DNA of 64,000 nucleotides from Sulfurimonas marina (GTDB taxonomy: Bacteria > Campylobacterota > Campylobacteria > Campylobacterales > Sulfurimonadaceae). Below, one piece after another: positions 41,978 through 52,801 of this stretch (positions are counted from its first letter, which is position 1; the number at the start of each line of letters is the position of its first letter). Location of the stretch: assembly GCF_014905095.1 (NCBI RefSeq), contig NZ_CP041165.1, positions 1,798,001-1,862,000 of the forward strand, read 5' to 3'. Under the pieces are notes generated by a model. That model saw only the letters and a list, made by a program, of their open reading frames with translations, ran no database searches and was not told the DNA's origin. A program made the position numbers and the translations under genes.

Positions 41978-43766
41978 AACTACGATCAAGCAACTCCCAA
42001 CATCTCCCGGGATCTACCAATATTTCGATAAAAATGGCAGACTTTTATATGTTGGAAAAGCAAAAAACCTTGCAAACAGGGTAAAAAGTTATTGGCACTT
42101 TACCCCAGAACTACGCCCTAACTCGACACTCTCTGTTAGAATCACCAAGATGTTGCATCAAACGGTTTCACTAGAGTATATAGTGGTAAATTCTGAGCAT
42201 GATGCATTGATCTTGGAAAACTCTTTGATCAAACAGCTCCATCCAAAATACAATATTCTTCTACGCGATGATAAAACATATCCATATATATATCTCGACA
42301 ACTCTGAAAAATATCCTAGACTCGATATAACAAGAAAAATAATCAACTCCAAAGATATCACCTACTTCGGTCCCTATTCCGTAGGTGCCAGAGATATTTT
42401 AAACTCAGTCTATAATATCGCTAAACTTGTACAAAAAAAGGGGTGCCTACGTTCAAAAAAGTTGTGTCTTTATTACCAGATAGACAAATGTCTGGGCCCC
42501 TGTGAACTTCCAATTTCAAAAGAGCGTTACCAAGAAGAGGTTGATCTTGCAGTTTCGCTTATAAAAAACAAAAAGCTTTTAATCAAAAAACTGCAAGAGA
42601 AAATGGAATTTTATGCAGAAGAGCTTCGTTTTGAAGAAGCGGCAGAACTTCGAGATACGATAGATAAAATCTCCCGATCGGAAATCAATTCCGAAATAGA
42701 TTTTGCAAATAATGACAACTATGATATTTTCGTTGTAGAACATACTGAACTACGTGCAGTGCTTGTAAAGATCTTTATGAGAAACGGAAAAATAATCTCC
42801 TCTTCCCATGACTACATTAATCTTTCTGAAGGATTTGATGCAAATGAAATTTTCACGCAAGCTTTAGTAGACTTTTATAAAGATGAAAAACCCCCAATAG
42901 TAGCTCCTATTCTTCTCAATATGGAGTTTGAAGACAAAGAGTTGATCGAAGAACACCTTAGTGAAGTTTTTGAGAAAAAAGCCTCTATCTCAATTCCACA
43001 ACGCGGGAAGAAAAAAGATCTTATTGCCCTAGCACTTTTAAATGCAAAAGAGCTACTCAAAAAACAAAACAGTAAAAACGAAAAAATTCTTCAAGAGGTA
43101 CAAGAGTTGTGCAGCCTAGAGAGAACCCCCAACAGAGTGGAGATTTTTGACAACTCTCATATGGCAGGCATGGCTACAGTTGGGGCTATGGTTGTCTATG
43201 AAAACGGCAAATTTGATAAAAAATCGTACAGAACTTACCATCTCGAAGCAAAAGATGAATATGCTCAAATGAGAGAGACACTTACAAGAAGAGTTGAAAG
43301 TTTTGCTAAAAATCCGGCACCTGATCTTTGGGTGCTCGATGGTGGTTCTACACTTTTAAAGTTAGCACTCGATATTTTAGAATCTAACGGTGTAAATATT
43401 GATGTGATCGCAATATCAAAAGAGAAAATTGATGCAAAAGCACACCGTGCAAAAGGGAAAGCAAAAGATATTATCTATACAAAAGAGGAAACCTTTAGAC
43501 TGCAAGAATCTGATAAAAGACTTCAATGGATTCAAAACTTAAGAGATGAAGCACACCGCTCGGCGATCACATTTCACAAGAAAACAAAACTTAAACTTGA
43601 TCAAGAGAGTAAACTCTTAAGCTTACACGGGATTTCAGCCGCAAAAATCCAAAAATTGCTCAATCATTTCGGAACTTTTGAAAATATAAAAAGTGCTTCT
43701 GTAGAGGATTTAACGACAATTTTGAACAAAAAAGATGCAAAAAACATCAAATTACTTTATAAATAA
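41967..43766 (+). CDS. uvrC: Excinuclease ABC subunit C
   Basis: This 599-aa protein makes both incisions in nucleotide excision repair. The N-terminal GIY-YIG nuclease ([21 protein letters not shown], residues 13-33) is followed by a short Cys motif ([20 protein letters not shown]), the UVR motif ([13 protein letters not shown]), the RNase H-like domain ([34 protein letters not shown]) and a C-terminal HhH region ([20 protein letters not shown]). Length is normal. It is coupled to the DUF721 gene. Confidence 0.96.
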   Translation: MDLKTTIKQLPTSPGIYQYFDKNGRLLYVGKAKNLANRVKSYWHFTPELRPNSTLSVRITKMLHQTVSLEYIVVNSEHDALILENSLIKQLHPKYNILLRDDKTYPYIYLDNSEKYPRLDITRKIINSKDITYFGPYSVGARDILNSVYNIAKLVQKKGCLRSKKLCLYYQIDKCLGPCELPISKERYQEEVDLAVSLIKNKKLLIKKLQEKMEFYAEELRFEEAAELRDTIDKISRSEINSEIDFANNDNYDIFVVEHTELRAVLVKIFMRNGKIISSSHDYINLSEGFDANEIFTQALVDFYKDEKPPIVAPILLNMEFEDKELIEEHLSEVFEKKASISIPQRGKKKDLIALALLNAKELLKKQNSKNEKILQEVQELCSLERTPNRVEIFDNSHMAGMATVGAMVVYENGKFDKKSYRTYHLEAKDEYAQMRETLTRRVESFAKNPAPDLWVLDGGSTLLKLALDILESNGVNIDVIAISKEKIDAKAHRAKGKAKDIIYTKEETFRLQESDKRLQWIQNLRDEAHRSAITFHKKTKLKLDQESKLLSLHGISAAKIQKLLNHFGTFENIKSASVEDLTTILNKKDAKNIKLLYK

Positions 43767-43836
43767 GTTTTATTTTTATTTCCTTATGATATATTTGTGA
43801 CAATTCTAAAATTTTTGCTAACTATAAGGTTTAGAG

Positions 43837-44259
43837 ATGGAAAAAGTTACTCCTACTGATGAAGAGTACATGTTTGAAGACTTGGTGATAGTAAGTCAAA
43901 CAGATGAAAAAGGTATTATCACTTATGCAAACAAAGCATTTTGTGAAGTTTCTGGTTATAGCGTAGAAGAGCTTATAGGCCAGCCTCATAACATCATTCG
44001 ACACCCTGATATGCCCGCAGCTGCATTTGAAAAAATGTGGAGTACGATTCAAGGTGGTCAAGCATGGAACGGTATTGTAAAAAACCTAAGAAAAGATGGT
44101 AGATACTACTGGGTAGATTCAGAAGTCTTACCTATAAAAGATAACGATGATAAAATCACCGGTTATATCGCTGCAAGGCGCGCCGCATCAAGAAAAGATA
44201 TAGTGGATACTGAAGAAGCTTATCAAAAAATGTTAGAAGCAGTAGAGAATAAGGGGTAA
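43837..44259 (+). CDS. Stand-alone PAS-domain protein (Aer-like)
   Basis: This 140-aa protein is a single PAS/PAC domain (about 15-125): IVSQTDEKGIITYANKAFCEVSGY, then LIGQPHNIIRHPDMPAAAFEKMW and GRYYWVDSEVLPI. This subtype resembles the FAD-binding Aer PAS used for redox sensing; whether FAD binds is unknown. It is 2 bp before the Hpt gene and starts the four-gene phosphorelay operon, so it is probably its sensory input subunit. Confidence 0.85.
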   Translation: MEKVTPTDEEYMFEDLVIVSQTDEKGIITYANKAFCEVSGYSVEELIGQPHNIIRHPDMPAAAFEKMWSTIQGGQAWNGIVKNLRKDGRYYWVDSEVLPIKDNDDKITGYIAARRAASRKDIVDTEEAYQKMLEAVENKG

Positions 44260-44261
44260 TA

Positions 44262-45920
44262 ATGCTGATATATAATTATAAAAAAGAGTTTATCGGAATC
44301 GATGAAAAAGACTTAAAAACCTTAGGAGTTGAAGACTTAGCACAATTAAGGTCTGAAGCTGCAGACTTTGCTGATCTTTTTGTAAAAACACCTGGATATG
44401 TACATAATTTCCAACATGTGCACTGGATCGATTATATTGCCTGTGCCGACTCTACTGAGCAACCTAAGGTTATTATCAATGCCAAAGGCAATCTTTTTAA
44501 AGCAGATGTAAGTATAGCTACATGTTACCTTGCAGATAATCCTGTCGAAAAAGGTTACCTTGTTAACCTTAATCACCTAAGAGTTCTTACAGATACAGAA
44601 AAAAGTACAGTATCTGGTGATCTACTTGAAAAACATCCATCTCCAGCAGCTGCTGAAATTGAGCCTATCCATTTTGAAACTGTTACAACACCGACAAAAC
44701 CTCAAACTCCTGTCACTGAAGAGGTTTTAGAAGATGAGTATGATACTCATGCTATCGAGGAGACAACACCTGCTCATGAAGAACATCATAAGCCTTTAGA
44801 TGTAGGTGACTTAAGTGTTGATGATGTTGTAGATGAAGCATTTGACCTTCATCCTGAGTTAGCACCGAAAGAAGAAGCTCCTGCACCTGAAGATATAATT
44901 GAAACTCCTGAACCATCGCTAGTTGAGGAAACAGTTCCAGAGATTATTGAACAACCTGCTGCTACTCAAAGAGCAAAACATAAAGAGTTAGACCCAGAAC
45001 TTGAAAAAGCAATTCATAGTGATTATGTTTATAATCCACAAATAGCATCTGATGAATTAGGATTACCGTTAGACCTAATTGAAGAATTTATTGAAGACTT
45101 TATTAATCAAGCAAAAGAGTTTAAACCTAATTTATACAATGCTTTAGACGAAGGTGATATTGATAATGTAAAAATTCTTTCTCATAAATTAAAAGGAGTT
45201 GCAGCAAACCTTCGTATCGAAGATGCTCTTGAAGTTTTAACGACGGTAAATACAACTTCTGACCTTAGTATAATTAAAAGAAACCTTGATATTTTCTATA
45301 TTATTATCGCAAAACTTGCAGGGGAGGAGATAAATCTAGATGAACCTGCTGTAGAGGATGAAGAGCTTATTCTTGATTTTAAAGATGAACCTAACGACTC
45401 TTTTGAAACACCTGAGGAGATATCAATTGCTGATGAAGAGATAACAATAGCAGATGCTGATGTACCGGAGCAGATTGAAATCCCTGAACTAGCAGATGAC
45501 AATTTTGTGGCTCAGGATGATATGCCGATCGAGTTTGATAATGATCTCGATGCTGATAAACTTGAAGTTGAACTTGATGAGCCATTGTCTTTAGATGAAC
45601 CAATATCAAGTAAAGCTTTTGACAAAGATTCAATAGCGCAAGAGATAGGACTAGATAGTGAAAGTTTTAACGAACTGCTTGATGATTTCAGCGGTGAATC
45701 AAAAGAGATTTTAGCGAATATCAAAAACGGCATACAAAATTCAGATCTTGACATTGCTAAAGGACAGCTTCGCCAACTTAAAAGTATGAGTGACAATATT
45801 AGATTCTCAGAATTATCCAATGAACTCCAACAGCTTTTAGATTCTGATTCGACAGATGAGATATCTATTGCCTTAACTAAAGTTGAAGAACTTTTACAAC
45901 AAATCTCTACAGAGGATTAA
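44262..45920 (+). CDS. Hpt phosphotransfer protein with a second, degenerate Hpt domain
   Basis: This 552-aa acidic protein has an N-terminal unknown domain (about 1-120) and a long Glu/Pro-rich linker. An Hpt domain (about 245-345) contains HKLKGVAANLR, the phosphoryl-accepting His with the classic following motif. After a second acidic linker comes another Hpt-like helical bundle (about 455-550), where the matching stretch reads RQLKSMSDNIR, so the His is replaced. It should pass phosphate between the hybrid kinase and response regulator encoded downstream. It lies 3 bp before the kinase gene. Confidence 0.82.
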   Translation: MLIYNYKKEFIGIDEKDLKTLGVEDLAQLRSEAADFADLFVKTPGYVHNFQHVHWIDYIACADSTEQPKVIINAKGNLFKADVSIATCYLADNPVEKGYLVNLNHLRVLTDTEKSTVSGDLLEKHPSPAAAEIEPIHFETVTTPTKPQTPVTEEVLEDEYDTHAIEETTPAHEEHHKPLDVGDLSVDDVVDEAFDLHPELAPKEEAPAPEDIIETPEPSLVEETVPEIIEQPAATQRAKHKELDPELEKAIHSDYVYNPQIASDELGLPLDLIEEFIEDFINQAKEFKPNLYNALDEGDIDNVKILSHKLKGVAANLRIEDALEVLTTVNTTSDLSIIKRNLDIFYIIIAKLAGEEINLDEPAVEDEELILDFKDEPNDSFETPEEISIADEEITIADADVPEQIEIPELADDNFVAQDDMPIEFDNDLDADKLEVELDEPLSLDEPISSKAFDKDSIAQEIGLDSESFNELLDDFSGESKEILANIKNGIQNSDLDIAKGQLRQLKSMSDNIRFSELSNELQQLLDSDSTDEISIALTKVEELLQQISTED

Positions 45921-45923
45921 CAG

Positions 45924-48900
45924 ATGCAACTAGGACTTAAAAATAGACTTAGATTAATTTCATTACTGCCTATTATTATTCTATTTTCTATTACGAGTTA
46001 CTTCGTTTATGATTCGTATGAAAATTATAAAGCTGCGCAACAACTGCAAGACAGGCTTTCTGCAAATAGAGAGTTAAATACCCTTGTTAACAACATATCT
46101 CGTGAAAGAGGTATGACTGTAATGTATCTTGGAAACTCTTCTCCAAATACATTAAAGTCTCTTATCAAGCAAAGAAAAATAGTTGACGATCAAGCAAAAC
46201 TATACTTCAAACATATCAATACACAGGCTGAAAAAGAGCATTCTCTAGCCTTAAAAAAAGAGTCAAAAGAACTTGAAGATGCGATCAAAAAAATTGTAGC
46301 AACACGTCATTTGGTTGATGAACAAAAAACGAACTTTACTGATGTGTATGAAAAAGTTTATGGTACTGCACAAAATATTGCAATCAAACAACTTGAAGAG
46401 ATTACTGAAGATCAGCTAGACTCTCAAATCAATGATTACTCATTCAAATACCTTACATTAGTAAGAGCAAATGAGTTTACGGCAGCAGAAAGAGACTTTA
46501 TCTCTTTTGCAATTGCACGTTCTACAGAGTTAGATGAAGAGGAAGTAAATAGATGGATTCACCTTGTTTCTAAAGCAGATGCTATCAATTACGATACATT
46601 AAGAGATGAAAAGCTTATCCAAGAACTGGATGAAATTTTTGTTGATGAAGATGCATTAGAACTTTTTGATGATATTAATACTGAAAGAGCTTCAGTTATG
46701 ATCTCTGCAGCAGCTGGTGAATATGAAACAAATCCAGGTATCTGGTTTGCAATGCTCTCTGAGAAAACAAATCTTTTATCTCAAGCACAAGAAAAAGTTT
46801 TAAGTGCAATGGATAATAGAGCTGTTCAAGTAAAAACAGATGCTCTTCAATTTCTTACAATTACGCTCACTGTTTGGCTTGTTTCTATTATTCTTGGTAT
46901 TTTAGGATACTTACTCTCAAATGAGATTGCTAAAAACATCAAAAATCTTGAAGAGATTCTTATTCGTGTTGCGGAAGATGCAACAGAACATGATGCTGAA
47001 AGTATCAATCTTGATACTGCAAGAGGTACAACAGAGGCATATAACCTTCTTGAAAAAATTATTGAACAGACTAGACTAGATAAAGAGATGGCGCAAGAAG
47101 CCAGTGAAGCGAAATCTATGTTCTTGGCAAATATGTCTCACGAGATCCGTACACCGCTTAACGGTATTGTTGGATTTACAGAGCTTCTTAAAGATACTGG
47201 TCTTAAAGAGGAGCAACAAGAGTTCGTTGAGATTATTGAAAAATCATCAGAAAATTTACTTGAAATTATCAATAATATTCTTGACTTATCTAAAATCGAA
47301 TCTAACAAACTTGAGATCGAAGATATTGTTTTCAACCCTATTGAAGAGTTTGAAAGTGCTGTTGAAGTATATGCCGTTCGTGCAAGTGAAAAACATATCA
47401 ACCTTGGATGTTTTATCGATCCTGATCTTGAAACTCCAATCAAAGGGGATCCAACTAAAATTAAAGAGGTTATTATTAACCTTCTTTCAAATGCCGTTAA
47501 ATTTACAAGCAGTTCAGGTGCTATCAATGTTGATATTAGAAAACTTGAAGCGCCTCAAGAAGGGATCACACGTATAAGATTTGAGATCCAAGATAGCGGT
47601 ATCGGTGTAACTAGTGAACAAAAAGCAAGAATCTTTGAAGCGTTCTCTCAAGCCGATACTTCAATTACACGTAAATACGGTGGTACTGGGCTTGGACTTA
47701 CAATTTCATCAAGATTTATCGAACTTATGGGTGGTCAGCTTGATCTTCATAGTGAACCTGGTGAAGGTACTACATTCTTCTTTACAGTTGATTTTGAAGA
47801 AGTTGAACCAACACAAGACTCATCAAAAGGTGCTTTCTCAAGTATCAATGCTCTTGTACTTGAATCTGCACATAAACAAAAAACTCAAGATAGATACTTA
47901 CGTGAATATCTTGACTTTTACGGTGTTAGCTATACACTGTTTAAAGACCTTGGCGAACTTGAAACATTACAAAGACAGGTAAGTTACGATCTTCTTTTTG
48001 TAGACTATGACTATACGAATGAAAATGATTTAAATGCATTTAGTTCTATGCCAGAAGAGTTAATTCTCTTAACTAAATCGTACTATATGAGACAAATAGA
48101 CTCAATGGGGCTAGATATATTTAAAACACTCTATGAGCCTCTAAATAATACTAAGTTAAAACTTACACTTGAAAACTTTAGCAGTTCAAACTTTAGTGCT
48201 AAAAAGTCTAAAAAAGTAAATCGTAAAAAATATAATGCAGAATCTGCAAAATTCAATGCAAATGTATTAGTTGCGGAAGATAATATCATCAATCAAAAAC
48301 TGATTAAAAGAACATTAGAAGATTTAGGTTTAACTATCGATATTGCATCAAACGGTCTTGAAGCATTCCAAAAACGTAAAGATGGAAACTACGATTTAAT
48401 CTTTATGGATATTCAGATGCCTTTCCTAGATGGTATGGAAGCAACAAAAGAGATTTTAGAATACGAAGAGGTTTATAACCAACCTCATGTCCCTATCTTG
48501 GCTTTAACTGCTAATGCGCTTAAAGGAGATCGTGAAAGATTCCTTGAAGCAGGATTAGATGAGTATACGACAAAACCTTTAGTACGTGCAGAAATTGTAA
48601 CTTTACTGAATCACTTCTTGGCTGATTATATTGTTTATGAAGAAGAGATTACAGACGCTCAAGAAAACAGTAGTGAAACTGTTGAAGAACCTATTGTAGA
48701 AGAGCCTGTAGTTGAAGTAGCTGAAGTTGAAGAGATTCAAGAAGTTCCGGAGATCGAAGAGACAACTACTCCTGAAGAGGTTGTGGCATATGATGCTGAC
48801 GTACTCATTGCAAACTATAGTAAGTTCAATACAAAACTGTTTGCAAAAATATTAACAGATCTTTCATTTGAATATGATACTGCTAATACAGAGGATGTGC

Positions 48901-49055
48901 TTAATGAAAAACTAGATACATATAAATATAAAGTGATTTTAGCTGATACTTTCTTCCAAAATGCAGTAAAAGATCATACAGATACTGATGTACTTGTTTT
49001 TGAAGATTCAGTTAATAAAGATAAATTAAAAACTTTATTAGAAAAATATATGTAG
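45924..49055 (+). CDS. Hybrid histidine kinase with NIT sensor and several receiver domains
   Basis: This 1043-aa membrane kinase has TM1 (about 10-28), a periplasmic NIT domain (about 45-300; [14 protein letters not shown] is the signature; NIT domains sense nitrate/nitrite in some proteins) and TM2 (about 310-332). It then has a HAMP-like linker, HisKA ([14 protein letters not shown]), HATPase_c ([27 protein letters not shown]), a degenerate receiver (about 640-755), a true receiver (about 770-900; [13 protein letters not shown]) and a third receiver-like tail after an acidic linker. The BarA/TorS-like layout lacks its own Hpt, which the upstream gene supplies. Confidence 0.88.
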   Translation: MQLGLKNRLRLISLLPIIILFSITSYFVYDSYENYKAAQQLQDRLSANRELNTLVNNISRERGMTVMYLGNSSPNTLKSLIKQRKIVDDQAKLYFKHINTQAEKEHSLALKKESKELEDAIKKIVATRHLVDEQKTNFTDVYEKVYGTAQNIAIKQLEEITEDQLDSQINDYSFKYLTLVRANEFTAAERDFISFAIARSTELDEEEVNRWIHLVSKADAINYDTLRDEKLIQELDEIFVDEDALELFDDINTERASVMISAAAGEYETNPGIWFAMLSEKTNLLSQAQEKVLSAMDNRAVQVKTDALQFLTITLTVWLVSIILGILGYLLSNEIAKNIKNLEEILIRVAEDATEHDAESINLDTARGTTEAYNLLEKIIEQTRLDKEMAQEASEAKSMFLANMSHEIRTPLNGIVGFTELLKDTGLKEEQQEFVEIIEKSSENLLEIINNILDLSKIESNKLEIEDIVFNPIEEFESAVEVYAVRASEKHINLGCFIDPDLETPIKGDPTKIKEVIINLLSNAVKFTSSSGAINVDIRKLEAPQEGITRIRFEIQDSGIGVTSEQKARIFEAFSQADTSITRKYGGTGLGLTISSRFIELMGGQLDLHSEPGEGTTFFFTVDFEEVEPTQDSSKGAFSSINALVLESAHKQKTQDRYLREYLDFYGVSYTLFKDLGELETLQRQVSYDLLFVDYDYTNENDLNAFSSMPEELILLTKSYYMRQIDSMGLDIFKTLYEPLNNTKLKLTLENFSSSNFSAKKSKKVNRKKYNAESAKFNANVLVAEDNIINQKLIKRTLEDLGLTIDIASNGLEAFQKRKDGNYDLIFMDIQMPFLDGMEATKEILEYEEVYNQPHVPILALTANALKGDRERFLEAGLDEYTTKPLVRAEIVTLLNHFLADYIVYEEEITDAQENSSETVEEPIVEEPVVEVAEVEEIQEVPEIEETTTPEEVVAYDADVLIANYSKFNTKLFAKILTDLSFEYDTANTEDVLNEKLDTYKYKVILADTFFQNAVKDHTDTDVLVFEDSVNKDKLKTLLEKYM

Positions 49056-49066
49056 AGGAAAAGATA

Positions 49067-49444
49067 ATGACACAAAAAGATTTAGTAGTACTTGCCGTAG
49101 ATGATGATATGATTAACTTAAAATTATTAAAGTCTATGCTTTTAAAAACAGGAAATGTAAAAGAGGTAATTGAAGCTAAAAATGGTTCAGATGCTATCGG
49201 TGAGCTCAAAGGGCGTAATGATATCGACTTAATTTTATTAGATATTATCATGCCTATTATGGGTGGAATTGAAATGCTTAAAGTTGTACGTGCTGATGAC
49301 TCTCTTCGTCAACTTCCTATCATTGTATTAACAACGGATGAGACTAAAAAAGCTGAAGCATTAGAAGCTGGAGCAAATGGATTTTTAATGAAGCCAATTA
49401 GAAACGATGAATTACTCGCCAAAATGGAGACTGTAATCGTTTAG
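49067..49444 (+). CDS. Single-domain response regulator (CheY-like)
   Basis: This 125-aa receiver domain has the acidic pair at VDDD (residues 8-10), the phosphorylation site in LILLDIIMPIMGG, the switch Thr in IIVLTTDE, and Lys in LMKPI. It has no output domain, so it acts by protein contact or as a phosphate sink. It is the last gene of the phosphorelay operon (11 bp after the kinase). A bidirectional terminator follows. Confidence 0.92.
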   Translation: MTQKDLVVLAVDDDMINLKLLKSMLLKTGNVKEVIEAKNGSDAIGELKGRNDIDLILLDIIMPIMGGIEMLKVVRADDSLRQLPIIVLTTDETKKAEALEAGANGFLMKPIRNDELLAKMETVIV

Positions 49445-49456
49445 TATTTTTATAAT

Positions 49457-49485
49457 AAAACAAGTTCTATACAAGAACTTGTTTT
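49457..49485. terminator. Bidirectional terminator between response regulator and lon
   Basis: AAAACAAGTTC (49457-49467) and GAACTTGTTTT (49475-49485) form an 11-bp perfect stem with a 7-nt loop and A/T flanks on both sides. It overlaps the lon stop codon and follows the response-regulator stop by 13 bp. Confidence 0.8.
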
Positions 49486-51884
49486 AACACCTCGTCTATT
49501 CTTTTCACCCCAATAATTTCCATAGCATCTTTAACCTCTTGAGGTATTTCATCAAGGTCTCTTTCATAATTCTTTTGTGGTATTAATACTTTTGTCATAT
49601 CTGCTTTATGTGCAGCAATAAGTTTTTCTCTTAAACCACCTATCGGTAAAACATCACCGTTTAAAGAAACTTCACCTGTCATTGCAACATCTGAACGAAT
49701 CTTTGCAGAACTTAGTATAGAAGCGATAACACTTACCATAGCAATACCTGCACTTGGACCGTCTTTTGGAGTAGCACCATCTGGAACATGGACATGAAGG
49801 TCATAGCGCTTATATACTTCACTCGGATCTATTTTAATTCCATCCTCTTTCTCCTTAAACGTTACAGGGATATTCTCTGCAGAAATTTTAAGTTTTCTTG
49901 TATCTATTAATGTTTTAACTACACTAAAAGCTATACGTGCAGATTCTTTCATTACATCACCAAGACTTCCAGTTAGCTGCATGGTCCCCTTCCCTTTAAT
50001 ACGGATAGATTCTATTTTTAAAACATCTCCACCTACAGCTGTCCATGCTAAACCGTTTACCACACCTATAACAGGCACCTTGTCTGTTTTTTCGATTTCA
50101 AATACACTTTTATCAAAGAACTCATTCAAGTTTTTAACACTTACCGAGATCTTAGAGAGCTTACTATTTTTGAGCATCATAAGAGCCGCTTTTCTACTCA
50201 TCTGTGCAACTCTACGACGTAGGTTACGTACACCAGCTTCACGTGTATAACTATGAATTAACTCTTTTAACGCAGGTTTTGAAATAGTTAGCTCAGATTT
50301 TTTGAGTCCATGCTTTTTCAACTCTTGCGGAATAAGATATCTTTTTGCGATCTCATACTTCTCTTGAGGTGTATATGAACTAACCGTAATAAACTCCATT
50401 CTGTCAAAAAGAGGTTTCGGGATACGTCCAACATCATTTGCCGTTGCAATAAAAATTACGTTTGAAAGATCAATATTAAAGTTTGTATAATAATCACGGA
50501 ACTCACTGTTTTGTTCAGGATCTAAAATCTCTAAAAGTGCCGCTGTTGGATCACCGCGACCGTTACGTGTAACTTTGTCGATCTCATCAAGTACAATTAC
50601 AGGATTCATCTTCTTTGCATCAATTAAACCTTGAACAATACGTCCCGGCATAGCACCCACATATGTACGTCTATGTCCGCGAAGTTCATTTACATCTTCC
50701 AAACCGCCTAAAGCGATACGAACGAGTGGACGCTTGAGTGCTGAAGCGATAGAGTTTGCCAAAGAAGTTTTACCTACACCCGGAGGTCCTGAAAAACAGA
50801 GAATAGCTCCTGCTGATTTTGTCTGCTTTATACCACGCAGTTCAAGTAACTCTTTTACTGCAAAATACTCAACAATTCTCTCTTTCGGTTTTTCTAAAGA
50901 GTAGTGATCTTTATTGAGCTGATCTTCAACCTTGTTAATATCTAAAGATTTCTTACTTATAGAACCAAAAGGGATCTCCAATACCCAGTCAAGATATGTT
51001 TGCGTCATAGATGCATCTGAAGAATCCGGATGCATTCTTGAAAAACGTTCAAGCTGTTTACTTACCTCTTTATAAGCATCTTCCGACATCTTTGATTTTT
51101 TCGATTCGAGCTTTTTACGATACTCTTCGATCTCTTCATCACGTGCAGTATCGGTTCCGAGCTCTTTTTGGATCTGTTTTAACTGCTCTTTTAAAAAGTA
51201 CTCTTTGTTTACTTTTTCAATGTGAGTATGTACTTTAGAACGGATCTCTTTTTGCAGTTTATTTGCTTCAATCTCATCAATAAGATAATCAATTAAATCT
51301 AAAAATCTTTTCTCCGTATCTGTTTCTATAAAGAGTTTATATGCCTGCTCTTTTTTTAACTTTACAGTTGAACAGATAAGATCGATTATACGATTATGAT
51401 CGTGGTTTTCTTCGATCGTACGCAGAAGATCCGGTGGGAAATAGTTACTAACCCCTGAAAGTGTACGTACTTTTTCACGAACAACCTCTAATATAGCATC
51501 TATTTTTAAGCTGTTTACCTCAACAGATGGGATAACATCAACATGAGCTATTAAAGGTTCATCTGAAACCTTCTCCAACATTTTAGCGCGTGCTAAACCT
51601 TGAAAAAGTACTTTTACACGCCCGTCAGGCAAAGAAACTTTTCTCATAATAGAACCAACTACACCCGCATCATAAAGAGAGGCGTATTCTCTCTCCCCGT
51701 CATGTCCCGGTTTTGTTGGACAAACAATCACTAAAGAGTTATCTTCTATCGCTTTTGTAGCAGCATTTATATTTTTTTCATCATTTAAAAAAAGTGGAGA
51801 TATCATAAATGGATATAAAAAAATATCATCCTCTGCGATAACAGGAATATCAGCAGGAAATTCTCCGTAATTACTTAGTTTCAT
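49467..51884 (-). CDS. lon: ATP-dependent Lon protease
   Basis: This 805-aa cytosolic AAA+ protease degrades misfolded and regulatory proteins. It has a LAN substrate-binding domain (about 1-200), a helical region, and an AAA+ module with GPPGVGKTSLA (Walker A) and VIVLDEIDK (Walker B). The P domain carries the catalytic Ser in KDGPSAGIAM and the Lys further on in GGLREKLIAAHKA. Length is normal. It follows bamD by 12 bp on the same strand; lon downstream of bamD is, to my knowledge, common in this phylum. Confidence 0.96.
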   Translation of the reverse strand: MKLSNYGEFPADIPVIAEDDIFLYPFMISPLFLNDEKNINAATKAIEDNSLVIVCPTKPGHDGEREYASLYDAGVVGSIMRKVSLPDGRVKVLFQGLARAKMLEKVSDEPLIAHVDVIPSVEVNSLKIDAILEVVREKVRTLSGVSNYFPPDLLRTIEENHDHNRIIDLICSTVKLKKEQAYKLFIETDTEKRFLDLIDYLIDEIEANKLQKEIRSKVHTHIEKVNKEYFLKEQLKQIQKELGTDTARDEEIEEYRKKLESKKSKMSEDAYKEVSKQLERFSRMHPDSSDASMTQTYLDWVLEIPFGSISKKSLDINKVEDQLNKDHYSLEKPKERIVEYFAVKELLELRGIKQTKSAGAILCFSGPPGVGKTSLANSIASALKRPLVRIALGGLEDVNELRGHRRTYVGAMPGRIVQGLIDAKKMNPVIVLDEIDKVTRNGRGDPTAALLEILDPEQNSEFRDYYTNFNIDLSNVIFIATANDVGRIPKPLFDRMEFITVSSYTPQEKYEIAKRYLIPQELKKHGLKKSELTISKPALKELIHSYTREAGVRNLRRRVAQMSRKAALMMLKNSKLSKISVSVKNLNEFFDKSVFEIEKTDKVPVIGVVNGLAWTAVGGDVLKIESIRIKGKGTMQLTGSLGDVMKESARIAFSVVKTLIDTRKLKISAENIPVTFKEKEDGIKIDPSEVYKRYDLHVHVPDGATPKDGPSAGIAMVSVIASILSSAKIRSDVAMTGEVSLNGDVLPIGGLREKLIAAHKADMTKVLIPQKNYERDLDEIPQEVKDAMEIIGVKRIDEVLKQVLV

Positions 51885-51896
51885 ATCTAACCATCC

Positions 51897-52634
51897 TTAT
51901 TTCGTAGAATTATTGTCTTGTATAGAATTTCTTGAAACAACACTTTGCGTTTCAGGTATCATAAAACCGTACCAACTTGCAGTTCCATCACCTTCAAACC
52001 ACTCTCTATACCAAGGGCTGTTCGCTTTATCGATCTCTTCCCAATTGATCCAAGGTTCAGGTTTAATATCTCTATAGTACTGTGCAGACTTATATTTATC
52101 TACCCTGTCATATAAAGAAGCAATCGTTTCATTTAAAGCAGCTTCTGAAAGATACAGTTTTGTAAGCATTGAATCTACCAATGCATAATAATCAGAAGTA
52201 GGATAATTTCTCTTAAACGCTTCAGCAGCTTTGATTGCATCGTTAATAAGAACCTGATCACGTCTTGGGTTTGGCAATGAAAGATATTTCGCTTTTATCT
52301 TTAAAAACTCTGCAAATTCTCTCTCATTTTCATTCGCATATCGTTTTATATACTCATCTAAAAAATGTTCGCTTAAAAGATACTCCTCCTCATACATATG
52401 AGCAATTGCAAGTATCATTGTTGCTTCCGGTAATAAAGGGGAACCAATATGTTCACCTTGAAGTGATGAATAATAATCATCCGCTTTATCTATATTTCCA
52501 TCCGATATAGAACTGATTATCTTACCATACCAGTAAATAGCCGGCTTGTTATACTCCTCAACATCTTTAGAACATCCACTAAACAACAGCAGTGTACTTA
52601 TAAAGAAAAAGAAAAGGTTCAATCGATTTTGCAT
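51897..52634 (-). CDS. bamD: Outer-membrane assembly lipoprotein BamD
   Basis: This 245-aa lipoprotein has a lipobox LLLFSGC with the lipidated C21. YNKPAIYWYGKIISSI is the typical BamD opening, followed by about five TPR-like helix pairs to residue 180 and a C-terminal tail with WYGFMIPE, seen in campylobacterotal BamD. It partners BamA in outer-membrane protein insertion. It is divergent from the large secreted-protein gene across 167 bp. Confidence 0.88.
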   Translation of the reverse strand: MQNRLNLFFFFISTLLLFSGCSKDVEEYNKPAIYWYGKIISSISDGNIDKADDYYSSLQGEHIGSPLLPEATMILAIAHMYEEEYLLSEHFLDEYIKRYANENEREFAEFLKIKAKYLSLPNPRRDQVLINDAIKAAEAFKRNYPTSDYYALVDSMLTKLYLSEAALNETIASLYDRVDKYKSAQYYRDIKPEPWINWEEIDKANSPWYREWFEGDGTASWYGFMIPETQSVVSRNSIQDNNSTK

Positions 52635-52801
52635 AAAATATTCCTATTTAATAATTAGTATTGTTATTTTATCCAAAAGATATATAATAGTGTTTAAAGA
52701 TAGGGAATTATATTATTTTAAAACTATTTAAGCTATACTTAAGTGATAAAGTTAGACAATTTAAAATTAAGCAAGTGTACTAGCTATTAAAGGATAATAA
52801 G

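Noticed and set aside
47104-47577. 157-aa open frame inside the hybrid kinase gene
   Set aside because: It overlaps the HisKA/HATPase coding region in another frame, is Leu/Ser/Lys-rich shadow sequence, and has no start signal.
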